A stretch of DNA of 62,372 bases, from contig NZ_OESZ01000004.1 in NCBI RefSeq assembly GCF_900239345.1, positions 1-62,372 of the forward strand, written 5' to 3'. The notes under the pieces were generated by a model. The model did no database searches and was not told where the DNA came from. It saw only the letters and a program-made list of their open reading frames with translations. Below are positions 25,485 through 34,954 of this stretch, one piece after another. The translations under genes were made by a program, and so were the position numbers. How positions within the stretch are numbered: the stretch's first letter is position 1; every line of letters starts with the position of its first letter. Source of the stretch: Tenacibaculum dicentrarchi (GTDB lineage Bacteria > Bacteroidota > Bacteroidia > Flavobacteriales > Flavobacteriaceae).

Positions 25485-27692
25485 TTATTTTTTAGCGCGT
25501 TCAACCAATTCTAATTGCTCCAATTTTGCTTTGGTAGTAAATATTCCGTAGTTGATAAAAACGGTTTTCTTTTCAATTTTATCAATAGTACCTACTGAGT
25601 TTCCATCAATTAAACGTACACGGTCATTTATTTTGTAAACATAAGCAGCTTTTTCAATAGCTATTTTTTTAGCTTCTTCTTTCTTTTCTTCTCTTATTTT
25701 AACTACTTTTTGAAGCACTTCTTTTTCAACTCTTTTTATAGCTTCTTTTTGTTTTTGATTTGTAATTTTATCTTGTCTTCTTTCTATTTTAGATAATTTT
25801 TTTAGCGGTGCTTTTTTGATGCGTTTTGTTTTTTCTAAAGCAACCCATTTAAAAAAATCGGCAGATAATTCTTTTTTATTATTTGTTTGAAAATATTTAT
25901 TTAGTAGCTCGTTAGTTTTTCTACCTAAGGTAAGCATTCGTTGATTATTGTCATATAATTCTTGAAAACCAGCAAGTTTATTTTGTATTTTTTCTTCTTT
26001 TTCTTGGAGGTTTTCAATATGTTCTTGTCCTTTTGATTTTTGCTTAACTAAACTTTCAGATGTTTTTTGCAGTCTATTTCTTTCCTTTTGAAGATTAGAA
26101 ATTGTTTTATCTAGTCTAATTTTTTCAGTTTCAACTCTTTTTTTAGCTCGGTTAATTAAACTATATGGAATTCCATTTTTTTGAGCTACTTCAAAAGTAA
26201 ACGAACTACCTGCTTGCCCGATAAATAATTTATACAAAGGTTCTAAAGTTCGTTCGTCAAACTGCATATTTGCGTTGGTAACATTATCTAATTCGTTGGC
26301 TAAAACCTTTAAATTAGCATAATGTGTTGTAATAATTCCGAAGGCTTTACGTTCGTAAAATTCTTCTAAAAAAATCTCAGCTAAAGCACCTCCTAATTCA
26401 GGGTCAGAACCTGTTCCAAATTCATCAATTAAAAATAAGGTGTTATCGTTACATTTTCTTAAAAATGAACGCATATTTTTAAGACGATAACTATAGGTAC
26501 TTAATTGATTTTCTATAGATTGATTATCTCCAATATCGGTTAAAATAGTATTGAACAATGTTGTTTCACTACGCTCATGAACAGGAATTAATAAACCGCT
26601 TTGAAGCATTAATTGTAATAAACCAATAGTTTTTAAAGTAATACTTTTTCCACCGGCATTAGGTCCTGAAATAACAATAATTTGTTGTTTTTCGTCTAGT
26701 CGGATGGTTTGCGGAAAGGTTTCTTTATTTTGTTCTTTATTTTTTTTCCATAAAACAGGATGAAAAGCATCTTTAAAAAACACCTTTTTCTCTTTACTTA
26801 TTTTAGGTAATAATCCGTTGATGCTTTTGGCATATTTAGCTTTTGCACCTATAGTGTCTAAATGCGTTAAAAACACTAAATATTCTTTTAATAAAGGAGT
26901 ATAAGGGTGAATTTTACTTGCTAAAGCTCTTAATATTTTAACAACTTCTTGTTTTTCTTCGTAAATTAGGTTTTGTAATTCACGGCTATATGCTAAGGTT
27001 GCTTGAGGCGCAATATATACAATTGCTCCAGTTTTTGAAGCTCCTAATAAACTTCCTTTTACTTTTCGGCGATGCATAGCAGTAACTGCTAAAACACGCT
27101 GATTATCAATAACAGTTTCTTTGATATCATCTAAATAACCGCTTGAAATATTTCGAGTTAAAGCATGTGAAAAACTTTCAGATATTTTACCTCTAACATT
27201 ATTAATATCTTTTCTAATTTGTTTTAAAACAGGCGAAGCATTATCAGCAACTTTTCCGTAAGATGTAATTATTTCTTTAATACTATCAGAAACGAAAGAT
27301 GTAAACTCTATTTTATCACTTAAAACAAATAAAGTAGGGTAGTAGATGTTAAATTTTTTTAAGAATTTTTTTTGTTCATTTACTGTTTCTGTAACGGTTG
27401 CAACTCTTAAAAAAGCTTCTGTTTCTAAAAAACTATTTTCTATAGATAACCTATTTGTTTCTTCGGTAATATCTTCAAAAAAATGGTTAGGAAGCCTATT
27501 TTCACTTTCAAAAGAAGAAAGATACTCGTTTACTAGGTTTAATTCGAAAAATAATTTTCTTTTATTAGAAATAGGTTCAACTGTTAGAGTTTTTTCTTTT
27601 CCTAAATTGGTTATACAATGTGCTGAAACTTGCTCTAAAACGGTTGTAAATTCTAAATCTTGAAGCGTTTTATCTGAAATATTCTTAATCAA
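25485..27692 (-). CDS. mutS2: MutS2-family ATPase lacking the Smr domain
   Basis: A MutS-like ATPase implicated in suppressing recombination and, in some bacteria, rescuing collided ribosomes. In the 735 residues: MutS core helices, Walker A ISGPNAGGKSIT, Walker B TLFLIDEFGTGSDPELGG, the ITTHYANLK switch, then a long coiled coil (about 515-690, very Lys/Glu-rich) and a short KOW-like barrel (YKINDRVRLIDGNSVGTIDK). The protein ends there, without the C-terminal Smr nuclease domain of B. subtilis or Thermus MutS2 (no LDLHG or GxG motif). A -7 element is 24 bp upstream. Confidence 0.93.
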   Translation of the reverse strand: MIKNISDKTLQDLEFTTVLEQVSAHCITNLGKEKTLTVEPISNKRKLFFELNLVNEYLSSFESENRLPNHFFEDITEETNRLSIENSFLETEAFLRVATVTETVNEQKKFLKKFNIYYPTLFVLSDKIEFTSFVSDSIKEIITSYGKVADNASPVLKQIRKDINNVRGKISESFSHALTRNISSGYLDDIKETVIDNQRVLAVTAMHRRKVKGSLLGASKTGAIVYIAPQATLAYSRELQNLIYEEKQEVVKILRALASKIHPYTPLLKEYLVFLTHLDTIGAKAKYAKSINGLLPKISKEKKVFFKDAFHPVLWKKNKEQNKETFPQTIRLDEKQQIIVISGPNAGGKSITLKTIGLLQLMLQSGLLIPVHERSETTLFNTILTDIGDNQSIENQLSTYSYRLKNMRSFLRKCNDNTLFLIDEFGTGSDPELGGALAEIFLEEFYERKAFGIITTHYANLKVLANELDNVTNANMQFDERTLEPLYKLFIGQAGSSFTFEVAQKNGIPYSLINRAKKRVETEKIRLDKTISNLQKERNRLQKTSESLVKQKSKGQEHIENLQEKEEKIQNKLAGFQELYDNNQRMLTLGRKTNELLNKYFQTNNKKELSADFFKWVALEKTKRIKKAPLKKLSKIERRQDKITNQKQKEAIKRVEKEVLQKVVKIREEKKEEAKKIAIEKAAYVYKINDRVRLIDGNSVGTIDKIEKKTVFINYGIFTTKAKLEQLELVERAKK

Positions 27693-27715
27693 AAAAAAAG
27701 TTTTTATATAAGTAA

Positions 27716-27723
27716 CAAATTTA
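27716..27723 (-). promoter_or_regulatory. mutS2 -7 promoter element
   Basis: Reads TAAATTTG on the minus strand, matching TAnnTTTG, 24 bp before the mutS2 start. Confidence 0.5.
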
Positions 27724-27810
27724 TAAATTCTTTTTGTTGGTTTTATAAATAGTGCATCTTTTTTTTACCTTAAATGAAATAGTATTTTAATTTAAAATAT
27801 ATGAAAACTG

Positions 27811-27818
27811 TATCTTTG
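27811..27818 (+). promoter_or_regulatory. ung -7 promoter element
   Basis: TATCTTTG, a perfect match to TAnnTTTG, 22-40 bp before the candidate ung starts. Confidence 0.5.
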
Positions 27819-27839
27819 TTTTTTTGATAAAATATATAA

Positions 27840-28508
27840 ATGATGATAAAAGTTATGATGAATGATGATTGGAAAAATATTTTAAATTTAGAGTTAAAGA
27901 AGCCATATTTTAAAGATTTATCTAATTTTATTGATGATGAATTTAATAAAAACACTTGTTATCCTAAAAAAGAAAATATTTTCTCAGCATTTAATTATTG
28001 TTCTTTTGATGATTTAAAAGTGGTTATTATTGGTCAAGACCCATATCATGGAGTTGGTCAGGCAAACGGTTTATCTTTTTCTGTAAACGATGGTATAAAG
28101 CATCCGCCATCATTAGTAAATATTTTTAAAGAAATTGAAACAGATTTACAAGTTTCATATCCTATTTCTGGCGATTTATCTCGTTGGGCAAAACAAGGAG
28201 TTTTATTATTAAATGCAACTTTAACAGTTAGAGAAGGCGAGGCAGGAAGTCATCAAAAACAAGGCTGGGAACAATTTACTGATGCCGTTATTCAAAAAAT
28301 ATCCGAAGAAAAAACAGGCGTAGTATTTTTGCTTTGGGGTAAATTTGCTGAAAAAAAAGGAAGTGTCATCAATATTAAAAAACATACTATTTTTAAAGCA
28401 CCACATCCATCACCATTAGGTGCTTGGCGAGGTTGGTTTGGTAGTAAGCACTTTTCAAAAACTAATGAATTTTTGAAAAGTGAAAACTTAAAACCGATTA
28501 AATGGTAG
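27840..28508 (+). CDS. ung: uracil-DNA glycosylase
   Basis: Removes uracil from DNA to begin base-excision repair. Family 1 motifs are intact in 222 residues: the water-activating GQDPYHG (D67) with GQANGLSFSV, the uracil-binding LLLNATLTV, and the DNA-intercalation loop HPSPLGAWRGWFG. Several ATGs cluster at the start (27840, 27843, 27855, 27858); homologues make 27855 or 27858 (MNDDWKNIL) plausible. The 3' end overlaps the convergent glycosyltransferase gene by 11 bp. Confidence 0.96.
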   Translation: MMIKVMMNDDWKNILNLELKKPYFKDLSNFIDDEFNKNTCYPKKENIFSAFNYCSFDDLKVVIIGQDPYHGVGQANGLSFSVNDGIKHPPSLVNIFKEIETDLQVSYPISGDLSRWAKQGVLLLNATLTVREGEAGSHQKQGWEQFTDAVIQKISEEKTGVVFLLWGKFAEKKGSVINIKKHTIFKAPHPSPLGAWRGWFGSKHFSKTNEFLKSENLKPIKW

Positions 28509-29514
28509 CTGTTACAGGTAAAATAGTTTGATTATAATAAGGTGAAATAATAGTATCTAAAATATCTTCAGTTACATCAGGATAATTAACTTTAATATTT
28601 TGTTTAGTATCAACCCAAGTAATAATTTTAGAAAGTTGTTTTTTGTTAAAAGTTTTTAAAACAGGTATGCCCATTTTTTTTAAAGAAAGTGCATTACATT
28701 GTTGTTCATATTGGTTTTTCATAGGAATTACCAATAGCTTTTTTTGAAGAAATAAAGTTTCGGCAGGGGTTTCAAATCCAGCACCACACATAACTCCTTT
28801 GCAAGAACTGATGCTTTTAATAAAACTATCACCATTTATTGGTTTGATAATAATATTTTTTTTAATAATATTTTTTTTGGTGTGTTTAGAGAAAACTTCC
28901 CATTTAATATTTTCAATTTTAGAAAGTACTTTTATTATTTTTTTATCACTATAAGCAGGTAAGTAAACAGTGTAATGTCCTTTATTAGTAATAGGTGTAT
29001 TTCTTATTTTTTTACGAATTATTGGTGTAAAAATATCAGAAGAATATGCTTTAAAGTGAAAACCAAATTTTGTTTTTATAGGAGCATAGTATTTCAAAAT
29101 TAAACGTTCAAAACGTAATGTTCCAAATTTTGGTGAGCTTTTATCTGAAACAGCACTTTGATGACTTAATGATATAATATTGTTTTTTTTTATTTTTGAT
29201 GCCCAAGCAGTAATCGGTTCAAAATCATTAATAATTAAATCATATTCATCTAAAGGAACATTTTTAATTTCTTTAAATAAATTTTTAATTTTAGCTTTTT
29301 TTATGGTTTCCCAAATATCAATTCCTCCTTTTTTTCCAAAGATAAAACTCAGCCCATAATATTTGTATTTTACTTCAAAAGGGAGTGCTAATTCACTTTG
29401 ATATCCACTAATTAATATATCAACATCAGCTCTTTGTTTTAGGTAAGGTATAATTTCAATAGCTCTACTTGCGTGTCCGTTTCCTGTGCCTTGAAAAGCA
29501 TATAATATTTTCAT
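28498..29514 (-). CDS. glycosyltransferase-like protein (MJ1255/MurG-like family)
   Basis: A 338-residue protein with a GT-B look. The N-terminus YAFQGTGNGHASRAIEIIPY is the glycine-rich nucleotide-sugar transferase loop, and the C-terminal half has CKGVMCGAGFETPAETLFL, the donor-binding segment of MurG/UGT-type enzymes, then LLVIPMKNQYEQQCNA. Acceptor and sugar are unknown; a glycolipid or polysaccharide role is an inference. It is 6 bp downstream of the LpxH-like gene on the same strand, consistent with envelope lipid metabolism. Confidence 0.85.
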   Translation of the reverse strand: MKILYAFQGTGNGHASRAIEIIPYLKQRADVDILISGYQSELALPFEVKYKYYGLSFIFGKKGGIDIWETIKKAKIKNLFKEIKNVPLDEYDLIINDFEPITAWASKIKKNNIISLSHQSAVSDKSSPKFGTLRFERLILKYYAPIKTKFGFHFKAYSSDIFTPIIRKKIRNTPITNKGHYTVYLPAYSDKKIIKVLSKIENIKWEVFSKHTKKNIIKKNIIIKPINGDSFIKSISSCKGVMCGAGFETPAETLFLQKKLLVIPMKNQYEQQCNALSLKKMGIPVLKTFNKKQLSKIITWVDTKQNIKVNYPDVTEDILDTIISPYYNQTILPVTATI

Positions 29515-29520
29515 AAGAGT

Positions 29521-30390
29521 TTAGTTTTTTATATTAAATTCGTGTAAAAGGTCTTCAAAAAGTTTACTATTACTACTTTCTGCTGTTATAAATTCTTCAT
29601 TATTTTCAATAACTTCATTGTTAATTTTTTGAGCTATTTCATCTTTTTCATATTCGTATAACGACCATTTTTTATTTGTGTATTCTAAGGCTGTTAGGTT
29701 TTCAACCCAATCACCAGAGTTTAAGTAGGTAGTTTCTCCGCTTTCATTTCTAATTATTTTCATTTCAGGTTGATGTATATGACCGCATACTACATAATCA
29801 TATCCATTAGAAATAGCAATATCAGAAGCGGTAGTTTCAAAATTATTGATAAATTTCACAGCCCCTTTAACACTGTTTTTTATCTTTTTAGAAAAAGATA
29901 ATTTTCCGTAACCTAGTTTTTGACTAAACCAGTTTACAGCAATATTTATCAGAATTAAAGTATCATAACCAATACTACCCAGTTTTGCTAACCATTTAGA
30001 GTGTTGCATGGTTACATCAAAAACATCACCATGAAAAAACCAACCTTTTTTACCATCAATATTTAATATTACTTTATTTACAATTTCAAAATTACCAAGA
30101 CTAAAACCTTTGAATTTACGAAGCATTTCATCGTGATTACCGGTTATGTAATATACTTTAGTATTTGAGGTAATGTAAGACATTAGTTGCTTTATTATTT
30201 TCATATGAGATTTAGGAAAATAACTTTTCTTAAACTGCCAAATATCAATAATATCGCCATTTAAAATTAAAATTTTTGGTTCTACAGATTTTAAATAACT
30301 ATGAAGTTCTTTAGCTTTACATCCATAAGTACCTAAGTGAACATCAGAAATAACAACAATATCTAATTTTCGTTTCTTGTTTTTTATCAT
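29521..30390 (-). CDS. LpxH-like metallophosphoesterase (UDP-2,3-diacylglucosamine diphosphatase family)
   Basis: A calcineurin-type phosphoesterase; relatives hydrolyse UDP-2,3-diacylglucosamine in lipid A synthesis. Metal-binding motifs are all present: DVHLG, GDIIDIWQF, GNHDEMLRK, FHGDVFD and GHIHQPEM. From ATG 30390 the protein is 289 residues; a longer frame from 30420 (MYKYIRILFK) is less likely because motif I normally begins near residue 12. A C-terminal acidic tail (about 45 residues) is not part of the catalytic fold. Whether this is the lipid A enzyme or a paralogue is uncertain, because flavobacteria also have other enzymes for the step. Confidence 0.85.
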   Translation of the reverse strand: MIKNKKRKLDIVVISDVHLGTYGCKAKELHSYLKSVEPKILILNGDIIDIWQFKKSYFPKSHMKIIKQLMSYITSNTKVYYITGNHDEMLRKFKGFSLGNFEIVNKVILNIDGKKGWFFHGDVFDVTMQHSKWLAKLGSIGYDTLILINIAVNWFSQKLGYGKLSFSKKIKNSVKGAVKFINNFETTASDIAISNGYDYVVCGHIHQPEMKIIRNESGETTYLNSGDWVENLTALEYTNKKWSLYEYEKDEIAQKINNEVIENNEEFITAESSNSKLFEDLLHEFNIKN

Positions 30391-30529
30391 TTTAAAAAGT
30401 ATCCTAATGTATTTATACAAACATACTTTTCAAATGTGTTTTAATCTTAAGCAAATTGTGAAGTATTCGCAGTCAAATCTTTAAACAAAGGTAAACGCTG
30501 TGTATTATTAATGTAAATATTTAGAATGT

Positions 30530-30577
30530 AAAAAAGACGTAAAAACATGGTTTTAGCCAAGTATTTACGTCTTTTAA
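30530..30577 (-). terminator. terminator after secA
   Basis: The arms AAAAGACGTAAA and TTTACGTCTTTT pair across a 24-base loop that itself has weak pairing. It lies 20-70 bp after the secA stop codon. Confidence 0.7.
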
Positions 30578-30596
30578 AGTGTGTATTAAAGGTTAT

Positions 30597-33500
30597 TTAT
30601 TTTTGATAAACCACCCATTTCCCTGATTCTAATAAAGGGATTGCTTGTTTGTATTTTAATTCTTTTTCTTCGCCAGACATCACATTTTTGATGGTAACTT
30701 TTTCGTTACGCCCAACCTTTGGCTCTTCACGAACAATTGTTTCAACAACTTGTTGTTCTTGAGTTTGCTGATTACGAGCATTACTCATGGCTTGTTGCGA
30801 AGAGTTTTGAACCTCGTCTTTATGGGTGTCAAATTGCTGAATTTCTTGTTGTTCAGGAGCTTCCGATACCTGATCGGCGTCTTGGCTTGGCAAATGTCCT
30901 TTAAATAAGAAAGATAAGACTTCTTTATTAATGACATCAACAGTAGCTTGAAATAATTCAAAAGCTTCAAATTTGTACACTAATAAAGGATCTTTCTGTT
31001 CGTAGGTTGCATTTTGAACGGTTTGTTTTAATTCGTCCATTTTACGTAAATGATCTTTCCAGTTTTCATCAATAATAGATAACGTGATGTTCTTTTCAAA
31101 GTCGTTTACTAATGATTTTCCTTCCGATTCATAAGCTTGTTTTAAATTGGTAACTACCTGTACTGTTTTAGCGCCGTCGGTAAAAGGAACTACAATACGT
31201 TCATAGCGATCTCCTTCGGTTTCAAAAACATTTTTAATAACAGGAAAGGCAGTATGTGCATGTCTTTCGGTATCATTTTTATAATGAGCAGAAACAATAA
31301 CGTATAATTTATCTGTTAATTCTTCTTCTGTGAATTTTTTAAATTCATCTTCAGTAAAAGGTGAAGTCATTGCAGAGAAACGAATTAATTCAAACTCAAA
31401 GTTTTTATAATTATTACTCGCTTTATTTTGCTTTACAATTGAATTACAAGTATCATAAATCATATTTGCAATGTCAATTTGTAAACGCTGACCATCTAAG
31501 GCATGACGACGACGTTTGTAAATAAACTCACGTTGTGCGTTCATAATATCATCATACTCTAATAAACGCTTACGAATACCAAAATTGTTTTCTTCAACTT
31601 TCTTTTGCGCTCTTTCAATAGATTTTGAAATCATAGAATGCTGAATTACTTCCCCATCTTTTAATCCCATTCTGTCCATCATTTTGGCAATTCTGTCAGA
31701 ACCAAATAAACGCATTAAATTGTCATCTAAAGCAACATAAAATTGTGACGAACCAACATCTCCCTGACGACCCGCACGACCACGTAACTGACGGTCAACA
31801 CGACGAGAATCATGACGTTCTGTACCAACAATAGCTAAACCACCATTATCTTTTACTTCTTTCGATAATTTAATATCGGTACCACGACCTGCCATATTTG
31901 TAGCAATGGTTACAATCCCAGGTTTTCCAGCTTCAGCAACAACATCAGCTTCACGTTTGTGTAATTTTGCATTTAATATATTATGCGGAATTTTACGCAT
32001 TTGTAACATTCTACCTAATAATTCTGATATTTCTACGGATGTTGTTCCAATAAGTACTGGACGACCTGCGTTCGATAGTTTTACAACATCTTCAATAACA
32101 GCATTGTATTTTTCACGAGTAGTTTTGTAAACTAAATCGTCTTTATCATCTCTTTGGATAGGTCTGTTGGTAGGGATTTCAACAACATCTAATTTATAAA
32201 TTTCCCAAAATTCACCCGATTCTGTAATCGCCGTACCTGTCATTCCAGATAATTTGCGATACATTCTAAAGTAATTTTGTAAAGTAACCGTTGCAAAAGT
32301 TTGCGTAGCATCTTCAATATTTACGTTTTCTTTTGCTTCTAATGCTTGGTGTAATCCATCAGAGTAACGACGACCGTCCATAATACGCCCTGTTTGCTCA
32401 TCAACAATCATTACTTTGTTGTCCATAACCACATATTCCACATCTTTTTCAAAAACAGTATATGCTTTTAAAAGTTGATTCATAGTATGAATACGCTCAC
32501 TTTTTACGCTAAAATCACGATATAATTCTTCTTTTTTATTAGCTTTATCTTCAGGGCTATCTTGACTATTGTCTATTTGACCAACAATAACGCTGATATC
32601 TGGTAAAACGAAAAAGGTGTTATTTTGTGTTTTTTCTGATAAATGATTAATTCCTTTATCAGTTAAATCAATTTGATTATTTTTTTCTTCAACAGTAAAC
32701 CATAATTCGTTATCTACCTCAGGCATTAACTTATTATTGTCTTGCATATAAAAGTTTTCTGTTTTTTGAAGAATTTGTTTAATTCCTTCAGTAGATAAAA
32801 ACTTAATTAATGCTTTGTTTTTAGGAAGACCTCTGTAAACTCTAAATAATAAGAAACCACCTTCTTTTTCATCACCAGCTTTTAATAATTTTTTAGCTTC
32901 TGCTAAAACTCCTACTAAATATTTGTTTTGTAAAGAAACTAAATCGGCAACTAAAGGTTTTAATTCGTTAAATTCATGACGGTCTCCTTGTGCTACAGGA
33001 CCCGAAATAATTAAAGGTGTACGAGCATCATCAATTAAAACAGAATCTACTTCATCAATAATAGCATAGTTAGGTGCTCTTTGAACTAAATCATCTTTTG
33101 ATGAAGCCATGTTATCACGTAAATAATCGAAACCGAATTCATTATTTGTTCCGTAGGTAATATCGGCGTTATAAGCATTTCTACGTTCTTCTGAATTTGG
33201 CTGATGAAAATCAACACAATCAGTAGATAATCCGTGGAATTCAAAAATTGGAGCCATCCAAGCTCTATCACGTTTTGCTAAATAGTCATTTACAGTTACT
33301 ACGTGTACTCCGTTACCAGTTAAGGCGTTTAAGTAAACAGGTAGGGTAGATACTAAGGTTTTCCCTTCACCAGTCATCATTTCGGCAATTTTACCTTGAT
33401 GTAAAACAGAACCACCAATTAATTGTACGTCATAATGTACCATGTCCCAGGCAACTTCTTTACCAGCGGCATCCCATGAACTAGCCCAGTTTGCTTTGTC

Positions 33501-33950
33501 ATTATCTAAAGTAACATGTGCTCTTGTAGCAGATAATTCTCTATCGAAAGCAGATGCGGTAACTTCAATAGCATCATTTTCGGTAAAACGTTTTGCCGTT
33601 TCTTTAACTAAAGCAAAAGCTTCCGGCATAATTTCTAGTAAAACAGCTTCCGATTTTTCGTATGCTTGGTCTTTTAGCTTGTCAATTTGAGAATATATTT
33701 CTTCTTGACGGTCAATATCAGCAGTTAAAGCTTCTTTTTCTAGAGTAGCGATTGTATCTGTAAAAGATTTTGTTGCTTCTTTAATTTTTGATTTAAATTC
33801 GATAGTCTTTGTTCGCAACCCATCGTTGGATAAACTATTGAATGATTTTTCAAAGTATTGTACTTTCTGAACAATTGGTTGTAAAAGTTTTAAGTCTTTT
33901 TGTTGTTTATCACCAACAAAAATTTTAAGAATCGAATTTAAAACGCTCAT
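30597..33950 (-). CDS. secA: preprotein translocase ATPase SecA
   Basis: The motor that drives unfolded proteins through SecYEG, and therefore the first step for the T9SS-exported proteases in this window. The 1117 residues include Walker A MMTGEGKTLVSTL, DEVDSVLIDDARTPL, TNMAGRGTDIKL and GRAGRQGDVG (helicase motif VI). It is about 200 residues longer than E. coli SecA (901): an insertion of that size follows the DEVD motif (about residues 320-500), as in other Bacteroidota. The C-terminus ends KVGRNEKVTIKNVMSG, where typical SecA has the zinc motif CPCGSG with a downstream CH; no cysteine remains there. Confidence 0.96.
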   Translation of the reverse strand: MSVLNSILKIFVGDKQQKDLKLLQPIVQKVQYFEKSFNSLSNDGLRTKTIEFKSKIKEATKSFTDTIATLEKEALTADIDRQEEIYSQIDKLKDQAYEKSEAVLLEIMPEAFALVKETAKRFTENDAIEVTASAFDRELSATRAHVTLDNDKANWASSWDAAGKEVAWDMVHYDVQLIGGSVLHQGKIAEMMTGEGKTLVSTLPVYLNALTGNGVHVVTVNDYLAKRDRAWMAPIFEFHGLSTDCVDFHQPNSEERRNAYNADITYGTNNEFGFDYLRDNMASSKDDLVQRAPNYAIIDEVDSVLIDDARTPLIISGPVAQGDRHEFNELKPLVADLVSLQNKYLVGVLAEAKKLLKAGDEKEGGFLLFRVYRGLPKNKALIKFLSTEGIKQILQKTENFYMQDNNKLMPEVDNELWFTVEEKNNQIDLTDKGINHLSEKTQNNTFFVLPDISVIVGQIDNSQDSPEDKANKKEELYRDFSVKSERIHTMNQLLKAYTVFEKDVEYVVMDNKVMIVDEQTGRIMDGRRYSDGLHQALEAKENVNIEDATQTFATVTLQNYFRMYRKLSGMTGTAITESGEFWEIYKLDVVEIPTNRPIQRDDKDDLVYKTTREKYNAVIEDVVKLSNAGRPVLIGTTSVEISELLGRMLQMRKIPHNILNAKLHKREADVVAEAGKPGIVTIATNMAGRGTDIKLSKEVKDNGGLAIVGTERHDSRRVDRQLRGRAGRQGDVGSSQFYVALDDNLMRLFGSDRIAKMMDRMGLKDGEVIQHSMISKSIERAQKKVEENNFGIRKRLLEYDDIMNAQREFIYKRRRHALDGQRLQIDIANMIYDTCNSIVKQNKASNNYKNFEFELIRFSAMTSPFTEDEFKKFTEEELTDKLYVIVSAHYKNDTERHAHTAFPVIKNVFETEGDRYERIVVPFTDGAKTVQVVTNLKQAYESEGKSLVNDFEKNITLSIIDENWKDHLRKMDELKQTVQNATYEQKDPLLVYKFEAFELFQATVDVINKEVLSFLFKGHLPSQDADQVSEAPEQQEIQQFDTHKDEVQNSSQQAMSNARNQQTQEQQVVETIVREEPKVGRNEKVTIKNVMSGEEKELKYKQAIPLLESGKWVVYQK

Positions 33951-34033
33951 TTTTAAAATATTATTAGGTAGCTTTTTAACGTTTGGTTAATAGAGCTAGT
34001 TATATGTTTATATTTAAAGTAGGTATTAGTATG

Positions 34034-34068
34034 TAAAAAAAAAACCTCTTAATAGAGGCTTTTTTTGG
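34034..34068 (-). terminator. terminator after the DUF2795 gene
   Basis: Stem AACCTCTT / AAGAGGTT-like (CCTCTTAATAGAGG) with long A and T flanks, between secA and the DUF2795 gene. Confidence 0.85.
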
Positions 34069-34078
34069 GTCGGTATTC

Positions 34079-34300
34079 TTAGTATTCCTCTTCGTTCCAA
34101 AGATAATCTTCTTCGGTCGGATAGTCAGGCCAAATTTCAATTATTGAGTCGTAAGAATCACCTTCGTCTTCAATATCTTGTAAGTTTTCAACCACTTCTA
34201 AAGGCGCTCCGGTACGAATAGCATAATCAATTAATTCGTCTTTCGTTGCAGGCCAAGGTGCATCTGCTAAATAAGAAGCTAGTTCAAGTGTCCAATACAT
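34079..34300 (-). CDS. DUF2795 protein (73 aa)
   Basis: A small acidic protein of the DUF2795 family, common and strongly conserved in Bacteroidota. The features WTLELASYLADAPWPATKDE and LIDYAIRTGAPLEVVENLQD are the family core; the C-terminus is acidic (YPTEEDYLWNEEEY). The fold resembles small helical DNA- or RNA-binding domains, but the function is unknown. It has its own -7 element and terminator, so it is monocistronic. Confidence 0.85.
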   Translation of the reverse strand: MYWTLELASYLADAPWPATKDELIDYAIRTGAPLEVVENLQDIEDEGDSYDSIIEIWPDYPTEEDYLWNEEEY

Positions 34301-34327
34301 TTTTTATCTGTTTAAGTAAGATTATCA

Positions 34328-34335
34328 CAAACATA
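34328..34335 (-). promoter_or_regulatory. -7 promoter element of the DUF2795 gene
   Basis: Reads TATGTTTG on the minus strand, matching TAnnTTTG, 28 bp before the start. Confidence 0.5.
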
Positions 34336-34366
34336 AATTTTTATTTGTAATAAGCCAAGTGTTTTT

Positions 34367-34939
34367 TTATAGTTTTTCAGGAGTCCATTTAACCTCCGTG
34401 ATGTTTAAATTTTGGTTCAATTTTCGTGCCACTACAAATAAATAGTCAGAAAGTCGGTTTAAATAACGTAAAATATTGCTATCAACTGTTTCCTGAGCGT
34501 TTAAAGCTACCACAAAACGTTCCGCTCTACGACAAACACAGCGAGCTATATGACAAAATGACACAGTTTCGTGCCCGCCAGGCAATATGAAATGAGTCAT
34601 TTGTGGTAAATGAGTATTCATGGTATCAATTTCATCTTCTAAAAAAGCAATAGAAGTATCTGTTATTTTATAAATATTTAAGCGCTCTTTACCATTTTTT
34701 AAGGTTTCTTTTTCAGGGGGTGTGGCAAGCATTGCGCCTAGGGTAAATAAATCGCCTTGAATTTTAAGCAAGCTTTTTTTGATGGTTTTATCGGTTGTCT
34801 TATCGCCAATTAAGCCGATATAAGAATTTAATTCGTCAACCGTTCCGTAGCTTTCAATACGCAAATGGTGTTTAGGTACACGTGTTCCTCCAAATAAAGC
34901 TGTGCTGCCTTTGTCGCCAGTTTTAGTGTATATTTTCAT
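34367..34939 (-). CDS. PduO-type cob(I)alamin adenosyltransferase
   Basis: Transfers the adenosyl group from ATP to cob(I)alamin to make coenzyme B12, used for example by methylmalonyl-CoA mutase. The 190-residue protein opens with the ATP loop KIYTKTGDKGSTALFGG and carries RIESYGTVDELNS and the C-terminal CRRAERFVVAL...LNRLSDYLFVVAR signature of the PduO/MMAB family. It follows the thioesterase gene by 15 bp, so the two are probably co-transcribed. Confidence 0.93.
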   Translation of the reverse strand: MKIYTKTGDKGSTALFGGTRVPKHHLRIESYGTVDELNSYIGLIGDKTTDKTIKKSLLKIQGDLFTLGAMLATPPEKETLKNGKERLNIYKITDTSIAFLEDEIDTMNTHLPQMTHFILPGGHETVSFCHIARCVCRRAERFVVALNAQETVDSNILRYLNRLSDYLFVVARKLNQNLNITEVKWTPEKL

Positions 34940-34954
34940 AAATAGTAGTGGTTT

